Assembly: GCA_035222895.1 (NCBI GenBank)
Contig: JAVYIG010004967.1
Coordinates: 1 to 64,000 of the forward strand
DNA: 64,000 nt
Origin: Strongylocentrotus droebachiensis
Lineage: Eukaryota; Echinodermata; Echinoidea; Camarodonta; Strongylocentrotidae
Reading direction: 5' to 3'
The notes beneath the pieces were generated by a model. The model ran no database searches. It was not told the DNA's origin and saw nothing but the letters and a program-made list of their open reading frames with translations. The position numbers and the translations under genes were made by a program. Shown one piece after another: positions 52,297 through 64,000 of the stretch; positions within the stretch are counted from its first letter, which is position 1, and each line of letters begins with the position of its first letter.

Positions 52297-52680
52297 TAAA
52301 GAGAAGGTTGAGTTCTGGGAAGAGGTGAAAAATAATTTGTGAGCGTTATCATTCTTATTATGCAAGTGTGGAAGAACATCAGATAAGACATGTTCCCTGA
52401 AAAGCATGGCTCTTCAAATGCCTTTATATTCTAAATATGTGATGTTACTCGTAAAACTCGGGGGTAGGTTTTTTACGCCACGTGTTCGTGTAGTCCCATA
52501 TACATCTTTCTGTGTACAGTGTTTGTAACTTTACCAAGACTTGGCCAAATTTCTTATCATTTTGATGATTCCAGAACCTTGCAATACACACAAACTTAGA
52601 TGATCAACCTTTTCTGGTCGATTTCACACCGTTTCTTTCACAATGCAATCGCATGACCAGAACTCAACTTCATCTTTAAT
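52297..52680 (-). mobile_element. Family B MITE copy 4 (reverse orientation)
   Basis: TTAAAGAGAAGGTTGAGTTC at left, GAACTCAACTTCATCTTTAA at right. The interior matches copies 1-3 in reverse. Confidence 0.9.
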
Positions 52681-53209
52681 ACTCTTTTCACACTGGTTTT
52701 GCTTAACCCCGTACTTTGCTTAGCCCCGTACTATCCTTAACCCCGGACTATTTTTTTGGCTTTTCACACACGCTTTTTTTAGTCCCGTACTAGCGCCTAT
52801 TCCGGAATAAGAAAATTCCCGCTGTTCTCACTGCATTTCGTTAACCCCGGATATCGTGCATGTTATGATTGGACATACTTCGCATCTGGCCAGCTGCGAT
52901 ACGCTCCATTGCGTAGTACCGGACTATTTTTCGTTTCTGTTCTCATTTATTTGCTTAGCACCGCAATTGCGGGGTTAGCAGGAGTTAGCACCACAATTGC
53001 GGAGTTAGCCCTGCTATTTTGCAGGGTTAGTTAACCCCGTACTATAGGTGGGGTTAGCCAACTTTAGCCCACTTTGGTAAAAACCAGTCTGAACAGAAAG
53101 TGGAATAGGCTTAACCCGTACTATAGTTGGGGCTAAGACCCCCCCCCCCCCCCTTAACCCCACCTATAGTACGGGGTTAAGCAAAATATTGCCAGTGTGA
53201 AAAGAGTAT
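52678..53209. mobile_element. Element with inverted ends and 'TTAACCCCGTACT' subrepeats
   Basis: Left ACTCTTTTCACACTGGTTTT, right CCAGTGTGAAAAGAGT. The interior is built from many direct and inverted copies of TAACCCCGTACTAT/ATAGTACGGGGTTA, with a poly(C) at 53139-53153. It abuts family B copy 4. Confidence 0.8.
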
Positions 53210-53531
53210 TGGTCCTGCATAAATTCCTGCAATAAACTAAAAAATATCAAGTAATAAAAAGGCAGTTGTACACTGGAGCAATGTACCTCCACATAGGTAA
53301 CTGGAGCACATTGTGCCATACCAGTCTAGACATCTCATAAAGTTCTTTTACTACTACCCTCAATGTTTAGATTGTCAAATTGATAGCATCAAATGTTCCT
53401 CTGACAGAGGCTCTGGAAAATATGGCCGCAATGCTACCGAGCTAACATGTCACTCCAAAAAATTTCTCAGATTTGGTTTGTTGATTTGTTTTACCCAACT
53501 GCTATTTTGTTTATGTTTACATCAGTAAACA

Positions 53532-53688
53532 ACTCAGAGAATGACAGCTCTAAGTCCTCTCTAAGGGACTTGGTAATGAGGATCAATGCCTTACCAAAGA
53601 ACACTAGCACATCAACTTGGTTTTGAACCCGGGACCTCACATTTATGAGACCAATGCTCAACCACTGAGCCATCGCATTCACATCCAA
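53532..53688 (-). repeat. tRNA-derived SINE
   Basis: On the minus strand: ATGGCTCAGTGGTTGAGC (A box), CGGGTTCAAAACC (B box), then TTCTTTGGTAAGGCATTGAT and ATTACCAAGTCCCTTAGAGA, the same body as the copies at 2601 and 7283. Confidence 0.85.
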
Positions 53689-55440
53689 CAAATTCCAGTC
53701 GTATCTGAGCTTTAATCAACAGATGATTACATCTCCTGTGACTTGCCAGACTTGACTTTGTACATTTTGTAGCACAAAATAATGCAGATTGCTATAGTGT
53801 CAATGCGAGGGCATAGTTAACGACACAGAGTCTGATATGGTAGACTAGCCCCAGTCAGCTGTTGGAGACAATCAGCTGTCTTCTTTGCAGTTATCATCTC
53901 CTGAACAGCAAAGGTTCATGGTACTAGTAGTCTGCAAGCGCAAACCCTTGTCAGTCACGGCACACAACAAAGTGTCTGAACCCTGAGACTATGCAGACTG
54001 TACACTCAATTGCACTCCATAGTCTTTATACTGTAGCTCCTCCTTATACAACCAGAGACTGACAGAGGTAGGCTCGACTCAAAGCATCATGGATTTGTGT
54101 TGAGTGTCAAACTAGAGTCTGTGCCTAAGCCTAAAGTTTCCTGGGTTGCCACAACAAACCTTGGCTCAACTTTTTACCCCTGCCACAACATTCCTACATC
54201 TCTACCCCTGCCAATGGGTTGCACATCCCTACCAGGCACACAGTTGAGGATGCCAATACAATTTCTTGTTTACACTGGCTACTGTTGTGCATACCAACCA
54301 GGTTTATACCAAAATATCCATGATATCTTCTGCTGAGAGCCAGAACGCCAATAACTTCTTTCATGATGTATGTTATGTTGTTACAACCTTATATATTTCG
54401 GAATGGGGGGGGGGGGGGGCTTGCCTTTGTTTATCAAGAGTTACAGGTTGTATTTTGTGTTTCTTCCTCATAATTGTAGTACAAGTATGAAAAATCTATT
54501 TATTTTTTCAATCAAAATTTCAATTGGTGACATAAAGATGGTGACCTAAAGATGATGACCTAAAGATGGAAGATAGACATTCAAAACAGTTAAAGAGTAC
54601 AATTTAACAGATCATAAATGTATCTATTGACTGATGATGAGGATGGCAAGCACACTCAAATCATCTTCTCCAGAACAGCCATCAAAGCGCCACAATATTC
54701 CTGTAATGCTTTTTTTTTTGTATTCATATCTTCTCACTGAACTTCCCAAGACACGAGAATGACAATGAGACCTTTTGCAAGTAAAGCCTGTCTTTGAGTC
54801 TTTGAAGTAACCTTGTTTCATCCACAACACCGCACCACAGAAACATCTTTTATGCCTGTACCTCCCACCAACCACCCCATCTCAAACCTCCAAAGAAAGA
54901 CACATCACTCAACATCAATAATCATCACGTAGAAGGGCATCAGCAAGTTCATCGGTGAGTTCGGGTTCATGTACATGCTAATGCTTAAAACATTAAAGAC
55001 CATAATGTAAATGATTCTGTGTTCATAACCGCAATTTTCAAAACTTGTTGGATTATTCTGGAAGAAAAACCTACAATCTTAAAGAGGCTGCAAAATATTG
55101 CTTTTTTATGCCATCAAAGGAGGCAGCTCATTTCAAGAAAGATTATCAAGGTCATATTAGAAGATTAAAGCTTTTGATCTATATTCCAAGGGATACTCTT
55201 AAGTTAAACTGCTACAATCTTATATTTTTCCTAGTGCGGCCCATTATTACTTAAGGGACACTTCATTTAAAGTAGTTATGTAACAGATTGAATTAGCAAA
55301 TCTCCCCAGTAATTTTATTACTATAATTAGGCCGATCTTGTTTAACTTTATTTAATTTTATAATTTGTAATACCTTATTATCATATTTTTGTTTTTTGAA
55401 CTCTTCATCTTCATTCTCTCATCTCAAGAGCAAACAAAGC

Positions 55441-55638
55441 CTTTAAAGCCTGTCTGCATTAGTTTGGCCAGGAGGGATTAGACCTCCCTGCATGGTCACT
55501 GGCAGGTGATTATCACATCAAATCAGCTCTTAATTAACATAAGGAAAAGGAGAACATGGGGGACCAACCGGTACCGCATAGGCATTGTTTGCTATATAGA
55601 GGGCGCAAGTAGCTACAAGTAGTGCAGTGGGGCTTTAA
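55441..55638 (-). mobile_element. TTAA-flanked MITE, family A copy 5 (reverse orientation)
   Basis: TTTAAAGCCTGTCTGCA at left, TGCAGTGGGGCTTTAA at right, with the family A interior reversed. Confidence 0.85.
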
Positions 55639-55875
55639 CTTCCCCCTCCATAATAATCATATACAAAATGTAGATAGGGGCAAGCGAGGGAGGGCTGGGA
55701 TCAAGGGCGGGGATCGAAAACGTGCAGTAACATGACATTAACGATGGTTTTTGCTAATGTGACACATTCCTAGTGAAAGGGCACATGGCACATGGCGGAA
55801 TCACAAAGGGAAAATTGAGAACAGAATGTCCCTGTTCCAGAAAAACCCTGTCAATGGGAAACACACTGCCATCGC

Positions 55876-56345
55876 ATGACTTCCATGTGCAGGATTTCAT
55901 TGACCCCTTTCACACAGGGTCAAGTAAAGCGTTCCCATGGTTAACCAAATGTAAATAGTCCCACGGTTATAGTATGACTTCCATGTGCTAGATATTGACC
56001 CCATTCACATCAGGTCAAGATTAGCGTTTTTATTACCCAATGTGGATAATCCCACATGAATTACATGTCTTCCTTACGCTAGATACTGACCCCTATCACA
56101 TCAGGTCAAGAGAAACATTTCACCAGATCACCAAGTGTAAACACTCCCACAGTTATAGCATGAATTCCATGTGCTAGATATTGACCACATTCACACTGGG
56201 TCAAGAACATCGTTCCATCAGAGTACCAAATGTAAACAGTCCCAGGGATATAGTTTTACCTCCCTGTGCTACAAATCGACCCCTTTCACATCGGGTCAAG
56301 AGCAGTGTGCATTCCCATGTGTTCTATAAATAGTCACACGTACAT
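55876..56345. repeat. Tandem array, about 95-bp unit, five copies, each with an everted TGACC/GGTCA pair
   Basis: Unit starts near 55876, 55974, 56065, 56160 and 56257, with ATGACTTCCATGTGCTAGAT-type starts. In every unit a (T/C)GACC(C/A) hexamer and a (G/A)GGTCA hexamer are separated by exactly 10 bases (for example TGACCC-N10-GGGTCA). AAATGTAAA and AGTCCCA blocks follow. Confidence 0.85.
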
Positions 56346-59239
56346 GTAGGTATCGGCTTTGTTTTCATCCCACATTTTACAATGTTAAAAGGCCAAGTCC
56401 TACCTTTATGATAATAAGTAACAATAAACCTCACCTATAAATAATGTTCATAAATCACCTCATTGTAGTCGAGGCGTGGGTTATCTGAATTGAAGTTCCT
56501 TTCCTTCAAATCCAATAATGCTAGTGGACTTCAAACAAAGAAATTAAGTTTTATACTCAAGGAAAATCCAATTTTAATAGCAACTACTTTTAAAAAAATT
56601 AAAGCAGAAGAGCCTTATGAGCACTCCTTTGATGACAAGTGAGAACTCGAAAATCCGACCAGGAGAAATTCATTCAATAGTTGACTAAATACTGTATATA
56701 AACCAGAAACTTTCATGACTTGAAAAGAAACAACAACAATTTCACAGCAAGAAACTTTCGGGAATCAACCAAATTCAGTGCGGTGCCAATTTATAGCGGC
56801 ATGAAACTGTCACAAATTGATCTACCTCAAAAAGTCAAACATTTCAAGCGTGCAAAAGTTTCCGGTTTGGCAAGGAAACTCTAAAACACAACTTCATTTG
56901 ATACGGATAACACCAACAACAAAACAAAAAAATGCCCATCCCAAAACATCTTGCATACTTTCAGGCTTATCTTTTGAGATAACGTCATATTCCCGAACCT
57001 AGCAGACTGGTATACTTACATATTGAACTTCTTGAACTTGAAGCACTGAACATAGAAGGCTAAATGGAGATTGCGAGAGTTCATGGACAGTACATGGATA
57101 TCTTTCATCACTAGAACATTAGTAAACTGACGGCTCTGAGCACCTGTATCAAGTACAAGCCATTAACCCTCATCCCCCCTTCCTCAGTAATGAGTATAGA
57201 ATCAAACTACCATTTAAAAATCAGCATGGACAACCTTCAAACAAATTCTAATCTTTCGTCGAAAGGTGATGAAAAGCTTTTTACATTCATTGCGTCCGCA
57301 CACGCACTGCACATAACTTCGAGGATCCCCCGCTGCTCGTAGTTATCATGCAGACCATAAGATTGTGTGTGGTACATAACTTTGAGTAAACTAAACAGTT
57401 TCATAACCATAAAAGTGTCCACACGTTCCCTAACTACATTGTACAAGAAAACTTTGAAGTTTAAAACCATGACATTGACTGAAAATTTACAGACTGTCCT
57501 GTAAACCTACCTTTTATGTGATAGAAAAGAATCTAAAATTCTTAAATATGTATCTGGATCACTGGAATTGATAAACAGATTGAATTTTCTAGAACTAAGT
57601 TGTCACTTTCTTGTGGATAATATTATATGGAGGAAAGAAGTGTGGCATAAAAAAGGTAGGATAAGATTTGAATTATTTTATTGCACATTTTTACGGACTA
57701 AAAATCAATTCATGAACATAAATATGTTCTTTACTAGAATATGTTTCCCCATATTTTATACAAATTATAATCATCTGTTCCGTAAAGAACATGACAAGCA
57801 TTCATTTTGCATTAAATTTATACATAAGAGGAGAGGGGCATAAACAGAAAAGGAAAGGTTGGAATTGGTATGATTCTATTATGAACATTCATGAATATAA
57901 GAAGCATAGATTTCTTCTCAGTCTAATAGAAGAAGATAAAAAAAATCACATTTTCTACAAATAACATTCATTTCCTACATTTGCACGAGTACAGCCCGTG
58001 CAACCCCCAGTGGGTTTTTATCTACACTGTCTTCGTTCGGTAGATCAGAAGGTCTTCTCGGTCTTGAACTGATATGACCTTTGAACTCTCACAGCTCAAC
58101 ATGTGTCTCGTTGAATTACAGAGACACAGCTCTGAAGAATCAGTGCTCATTCACTTGAAGTGAAGGAGAAAATGTTTTCTCTTACTTCAACTTCTCTTCT
58201 TTATCCCCCTTTTTCAAAGAGGTAATATTTGTCAGCTTTTCAAAGAAATGCCATATTGTACATTTATCCTCTGTAATTCACTACTCTAAAAAAAATGAAT
58301 TTTGCTAATGACTACCGGTATTTATCACAAGTCTGATATAAAGTCATCAATAAATTAACTGATGCATTTCGCTAATGACTATTTATCACAAAATTTGAGA
58401 TAGATTTGCCGTGCTTTGCTCATCTTTGACTATTCATCATTAAAAACTTGCAGGTGCTTACATGTACAGTACATAGTAATATATCTCTATGGAAAATTCT
58501 ATCCAGATATACTGCCTGCCTAGTGCCTACATTACTAAACAATATACATGTAGTATTACGGAAGAGGTTTACGGTACACCATGTGTAAAGTTCTCAAGGG
58601 ACTGAGGAAAGTAGATAGAAATATAGTATTAAACGATCAACCTGCTTGTTGTATGTGTTATTTTTGTTGATGTTGTTGTTGCTTTCTAAGACATTTTTTC
58701 TAGAAAATTATTGATATGATCTACATACCGGTATTAAAGAAAGTCAGAAAATGACACCCAACCCTGATATAAAGATAGAAAAATATTGATGCAAAAGTTG
58801 AAACTAAATACAGCTTATAAAATGCACTAATGAACAATTTGAACATGCTTGTTACTTATGAACAATTTATGATAAATTAATGTTACAGGAATCAATTGGT
58901 GAGGGCTCAGTATATTTTACTTCTATACCTCTATCATTTCACACACAACTTACTGCTTTAGATGTAACAAGAAACATCCAGAACTGTTGATTTCTGGCAT
59001 TTTGCTTCTTTTCGGTAGAATTCGTATCAAACCTGCTTGCCTCAGCAAGTAGTTCGGAAACTATTGACCTTTAACCCGATGACCTCCAATAATCATTGGA
59101 AGGACATCCAACTCCCTTCTCTAGTCTGTGCTGTAGTCTAAATATTCAGACCCCAAAATTATACGTACATGTATACAGTACTTAGGACGGGACGAAGGTG
59201 TGGGATTATCTCACTTCAAGAAAGAAAAAAATACTCTTA

Positions 59240-59430
59240 CAGCAGGGAAATTTTTTTTTTTTTTTTTTTTTCGGGGGCTACTTTTCAAGCTTGCCTGCAT
59301 AAAAATAACACTCTAAAATTTGTTTTGCATTGAACCCTATGCAAATTTACGGGGGCTCTTTTCTAATTTTCGGGGGCTCTTTTGGGCATTTCGGGTGCAA
59401 ATTCGCCCCGAGCCCCCGTGTATTTTTTTC
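59240..59430. repeat. T-run and 'CGGGGGCT' repeat
   Basis: A 22-bp T tract followed by three CGGGGGCT blocks and a reverse block AGCCCCCG. It looks like a fold-back dispersed repeat. Confidence 0.55.
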
Positions 59431-59825
59431 ACTGTCTTACAGAGACAGTAGGATGGTGGAAAGAGGGAGAAGGTGAGAGGGAAATGAAAGATAGAGGCTA
59501 GGAGAAAATTGTTCAGACAAAAAGTATGAAATCTAATGACTTATGATGAAATAAGAAATTGAGAGTAAAATCATTTTAGCAATATAGATTTCTTTTTACT
59601 GAAAATAATTACCAGATGGAGTAGCCTAAATAGGCTACAGGTAGGCCTAGGAATACTAGGCTGTACAAGAAGTTATCTTAATTACAACTTCCTTAATTTC
59701 CTGTGCGTGCAAATGCAAAGACTTAGCCATGGATGTTCAAAAAGATAAGACAACCATCTTTGTACAAATTAATTTACAAATCTGGAAAGCACAAATCTAG
59801 TTTAATAAGAAAGGTACCTGGAGGT

Positions 59826-59972
59826 ATAGTCGAACCTGCTTTAGTGACCACCTGTCTACAAAGACTTTATATTTTTTGTTTCCCTTGAAAATGGTTTCTC
59901 ATTGAAACATGCACTGAAGGAACCTGCCTACAAAGACCACCTTTTGTGTTTCCCTTGGGCGGTCGCTTTGTA
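59826..59972. repeat. Dispersed repeat, 'CGAACCTGCT' family copy 2
   Basis: GACCACCTGTCTACAAAGAC, GAAGGAACCTGCCTACAAAG and GTGTTTCCCTTGGGCGGTC match the copy at 28097-28262. Confidence 0.65.
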
Positions 59973-60012
59973 GGGCTAGGTGCAGCTAACCTAATTGAAC
60001 ATTCATAGTGCA

Positions 60013-60387
60013 TTAAAGGGATCGGTTAACAATGTTAAATCTGAGATACACGGTCCTACATGTTACCAGTGACTGTGATATGGTGTAATATTGAAGCCCT
60101 AAAAAAAATCGCGCTTCAAAATGATCAAGAAGTGCCTCAAAAAAGTAAAAATCTTTGAGTGACCGGTTTTACCATACTCGTTTTCCCCAATAGACTGTAG
60201 TGTTATGAAAACCGTTCGAAATTTGTAATTCCAATCATTAATATCTTGATAATCAGACAGGCGATCGGCTTGTAAAAGTCATGGAGTTCCTGACTGACCT
60301 AAAGGTTTATAATTATCATTGCAGCATGAGCTAAATCAAGGATAATTTCTAAAGAATCTAAGACAAAGTTACCGGATCCCTTTAAAA
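60013..60387. mobile_element. TTAA-flanked MITE with AGGGATCCGGT ends
   Basis: Left TTAAAGGGATCGGTTAAC, right GTTACCGGATCCCTTTAA; near-perfect inverted ends with TTAA borders. About 375 bp, non-coding, a third TTAA family. Confidence 0.8.
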
Positions 60388-62308
60388 TTTGTATCTACAC
60401 CTGTACAATAAATGGAAATTGAGGGAAGCATGAATTGAGATATAGGAGGGACAAGACAGATGGATGATTAGATGTTTCATAATTGTATTAGTATATTAAA
60501 CCCTAGTAGGATACGTCTGCAACAGAGGAAGACAAGCAGACAGAAATACACAATGGAAACTACATCATCATGACAAGATATACTTGCTTTTGAAAGATGC
60601 AGAACCACTCAATCATCTCGACCCCCCCCCCCCCCCCATTTTTTTGTTTCAGACCTTGCCCTATTCAGACTATCAGAATTCATTGTATAGTTCTATAGTT
60701 CTTTTTTAAAACTCTAAACAATGATAACAAAACATGAAGCATATTAAAAACCAAGATTTTAGCATCCTTTTGAACAAAAACTCAACACAATAACAAGGTA
60801 ATTCTTGTACGAGCAATTTTTCATACAAAAACCCATATATCCGGGTACGGCTTATCTTGAGAGCAGGCCGATACGTGTATGTATATCACCAGACACCAAT
60901 CATCTTGTATCCCCAAGCAATACCATGAAATATGCATAATAATGGTATTACTATCAACCAACCTCCCCAAAACTAATTTTGTTTTTGTTTTACATGTACA
61001 TGTAGGCCAACGATGATGCTGTGTAACTTTATTCATACACTTCCATACACTATTTACATCTGAACAACGTTCTTGAAACAAACAACTTGTACACAGTCCC
61101 TTTGTGAACAGGGTAGTGTAAACAGGGTAGCATAAGCAGAGTCAAGAGTAGAATCCAGACAATTTAAATTGAAAATGAGAACAGACGTCTATGCAATACA
61201 TCACCAATCGAGAACAGACAATGAAGAGAGATGGAATAAAGATGATAAATCTATTTTCATACCCATTATCCAGCAGACCCTGCCTGGTTTATTCCCATCA
61301 TCTTGTACGATACTAACAAGCTCTGGAAAATAAATGAGATTCGTCTTTCTGAGAAATGTCCCATAAAGACGTGGTGGCAACGGCCGGGTGAAAAACATAA
61401 ATGGGAGGGGGAGGCTGAGGGGGTGGGATATCTATAAATATCATAACTGAAAACATAACAATCATAGGTCTTTAGACTGCCTTGTAAAGTGTGGGGGGGG
61501 GGGGGTTCTAATTCGATAGACACAAATGAATTGATTTTGTTTAAAGTCTGTATAGGGGGTCGATCCCTACCTCCTTAGTACCCCCTTTGATAACCAATAG
61601 CTATCAGTCAACAGCCCCCTTGAAGACCTACTTCTTGCTAAACATTGGAGTAGGGATTTGCGGTAAGTTCTTCTATTGCTTCATGGTCTTTTCTCGTAGC
61701 ACATTTCTTTTTCTAGGTAATGGGCACATGGATTAACAAAGCTGGCTAAGTGCCCACGAAAGCACAAAGCAATGACTCAATTTTTTGCCGGTACATTGAT
61801 TTGTTAGTGCGTTAGAAACTTAGAATAGCATGAATTCCTTTGCCTTCGGAAGACAGTGATCTCTGAATCACCTTTATATTGTTATGGGCTGCTGTACAAC
61901 ATGTTTTTTTGACTGATCGACAAGAAGTTTGCCGTCACTTGGCATCCACATTTCCAAGCAAGTCCATAAACAGGTCTCAACTCCGAGACCACGCTACAAC
62001 TTCATAAAATTCGAGAATCCTGCATACATCATCGCTGAAGGTGATGTAGACTTTGCTCAAGGTTCCTTTCACTTGTAAAATAAAATAAAAGATTCTTCGA
62101 ACAACATTGCTGCTTTCATAATAATTGCATTTACTTGAATAACTTGCTACAGAATGATTGCAAATTTTCATTTGGTTTTGTTTTTATCCCTTTTTTGGTG
62201 GGACACATTTAAACTACGTTCTCTCCGCAGACTAGACTCTTGATCGTCGATTTGAACGATACCAGACAAGTTCAGGGTCTTGAGACGGAGACTAAAGGTA
62301 TGAAAAGG

Positions 62309-62632
62309 CCTGCCTTCACTAGCTCGAGATTGCCAAATATCCCGCTATTTTAACTATCCCGATCCGCAAACTATCCAGCTAATTTGCGTCTTCATTAGCC
62401 CGCAGTTGCAATTAGTGGGATATTTGATTGAGAAAATATCCCAATGAATCTTGGTCTTGTTTCCAAAATATCCCGCTATTTTGTAAATAGCAGGCTAATT
62501 TGCGCCCTTCCAAGCCTGTATGTGATGAGCGTAGTGGTCTGGTGAAAACGCAATTTCGAGCTTCGGGATAATATCCCGAGTCTGAAAATAGCGGGTTATT
62601 TGGCAAACTCGAGCTGATGAAATCGGGTCTTG
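62309..62632. mobile_element. Fold-back MITE, copy 3
   Basis: Ends CTCGAGATTGCCAAATATCC and TTTGGCAAACTCGAGCTGAT. The interior has repeated ATATCCCGCTATTTT and CTAATTTGCG blocks, reversed relative to the copy at 26203. Confidence 0.8.
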
Positions 62633-62876
62633 TTTGAATGGTACCAGTCAAGTTCAGGGTCTTCAGACGGAGACTACAGGTATGAAAGACTCTGCATTAT
62701 GTTCAGAAGGCATTCTGGCACGCAGGCTATGTACACATGAAAACATTCCAGCACCCTAACTATTCCATACCTCCAAATCATGTCATGGTTGGTATGGGGG
62801 CTCACAGTTCCGTGCCATAATGCATCTAGACCTCTTCCTTTCGACTACATGTAGGCCTGCTCCTGCAACCAGATTT

Positions 62877-63058
62877 CTTGTCTGTCTGTCTGTCCGTCTG
62901 TCAGTCTACGTTGTGTCTGTCTGTAGTCTGTCTGTCTGTGTGTGTAACTATTTATCTGTCTGTCCATCTGTCACAATGCCACAATGCATCTAGGCCTCTA
63001 TCAGTTACTCCCTCACCGAAATGACACCCATTTGTCGGTCTGTCTGTCTGTCTGTCCG
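62877..63058. repeat. (GTCT)n microsatellite
   Basis: GTCT/GTCC runs at about 62877-62940 and again at 63037-63058. Confidence 0.85.
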
Positions 63059-64000
63059 TGTTAGGCGTGTTACTGTCTATATGTTGGTCTGTTTGTCCGC
63101 CTGTCTTTCTCTTAATCTGCCAATTCATCTTCCTCTAGTCTACCACATCCTCATACATCCTCCCCTCTTTGGACTATTTCTGAACACATTCACAGACATT
63201 TTTCTTGGAATAAGCCTATATGTAGCATTTTCATCTTTCTAAATCTCTTTCAATGTGGTTTTTGAAAATGTTGAAAGTCACCTCCTAGCCTGAAATATAC
63301 ATTGATATCTTGTAATGTGGATAAAAACGTTCATATCTAACTGCTTCTTCCTCTTGGCCTCTCAAGAGCCCACTTCCTTTGGTCATAGGCCTACATCTTT
63401 GCCTCCCCTAACCCTTTCCCCCCTTTCCCATTCCCACTTATTTTCATCTTTACTTGCTACATGTAGTTCATGTTCATTACATTACATTTTGACCTCCTTC
63501 CCGCCCCCGCCCGGCCCCCTCCCAAAAAGATTTTTTTCTTCTCAGTTTCCTAAAATTCAGTTTGACAGTCCCTCATATTTCCTTGCAGTACAGTATATTG
63601 GAACCACCAGACAATCACCAAAAGGGTAATGCCACTTTACCCTTGCATTCATTATTCTCCTAAAAACGTGAATCACAGAATTTGGACCCAACCTTCAAAT
63701 CAAAGGAATTTCAAAGAAACAGGTACCCAGTTGCCAAGCTTAATAAAACTTTCACAGATCATTAACAAAAATACGTCCAATGCAACAAGTGCTTGATCAT
63801 TACGCCACTTTTGACCAGTGGTTGCCAACAGTTCACCAACGGCTTCCGCATTTGGATGTTAAACTGAAGAATGACAGTGCATTGTCATACTCCTATGACC
63901 AATATTTAAATATATATCAACTGTTACGAGTACAGTCAATAGCTTTCATTACCATTTGGGGCTGGCTGAAGAAACTGATGCTCAATCTTGATCAACCCTG

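Larger units (their letters stand above)
46494..64000. other. No supported exon: probable long 5' intron or upstream flank of the FNDC3 gene
   Basis: The exons for the start of FN3-1 and the proline-rich N terminus must lie upstream on the minus strand but none can be supported here. The stretch holds transposons (48366, 49148, 52297, 52678, 55441, 60013, 62309), a 95-bp tandem array (55876), purine-rich low-complexity DNA (51830-52160), poly(G)/(C) tracts and GTCT repeats (62877-63058). Confidence 0.5.

Noticed and set aside
55876-56345. CRISPR-like array
   Set aside because: The whole 95-bp unit is repeated rather than short repeats with unique spacers, and the context is eukaryotic.
57016-57116. 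Possible minus-strand exon (TTCTAG acceptor, ATAT|GTAAGT donor, MKDIHVLSMNSRN frame)
   Set aside because: Good splice signals, but the encoded sequence resembles no part of FNDC3 and the phase does not match the exon at 46493. It may be a 5' UTR exon; no evidence.
57568-57843. 91-residue plus-strand ORF
   Set aside because: AT-rich, Phe/Ile/Asn/Lys-dominated composition like surrounding intron; no domain or splice context.

Overview
Animal nuclear DNA: genes are split into short exons with GT/AG introns, introns are long, AT-rich and full of small DNA transposons, tRNA-derived SINEs, microsatellites and poly(G)/poly(C) tracts. The protein families and the repeat style (TTAA-flanked MITEs, tRNA SINEs, abundant ACATGTA words) fit a marine deuterostome, most likely an echinoderm such as a sea urchin. 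That assignment is inference; no species marker is present.

Layout. (1) 1-7705, plus strand: the 3' part of a gene with two tandem Ran-binding domains (RanBP1/RanBP2 type), starting upstream of the window. The exon carrying the start of its second domain is cut by a 581-bp transposon with a 6-bp target duplication. The transposon's right end carries a good splice acceptor in the correct reading phase. The gene ends in a Ser/Lys tail or, by an alternative splice, in a very acidic exon. (2) 7706-17487: the gap between two convergent genes. The half next to the second gene holds almost no transposons and may be a very long 3' UTR. (3) 17488-46493, minus strand: 17 phase-consistent exons giving 886 residues of an FNDC3A/FNDC3B-type protein. 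They cover a partial first and eight complete fibronectin type III (FN3) domains, then a C-terminal membrane anchor. A 12-residue aspartate-rich loop resembling a calcium-binding loop lies just before the anchor. (4) 46494-64000: no exon I can support. It is probably a long 5' intron of the FNDC3 gene; the proline-rich N terminus typical of the family was not found.

Two patterns stand out. First, at several FNDC3 introns the sequence around the splice donor has been locally duplicated, in some cases many times, leaving decoy exon ends and donors just downstream of the true ones. A decayed exon copy in the RanBD gene is similar. Second, transposons of several families can be delimited by their inverted ends and target duplications: TTAA families, one family with 6-bp duplications, a TA-flanked element nested in another element, and a fold-back family.

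The two genes are not functionally linked as far as the sequence shows. Ran-binding domains act in RanGTP-dependent nuclear transport; FNDC3 proteins are membrane-anchored FN3 proteins. They are simply tail-to-tail neighbours.
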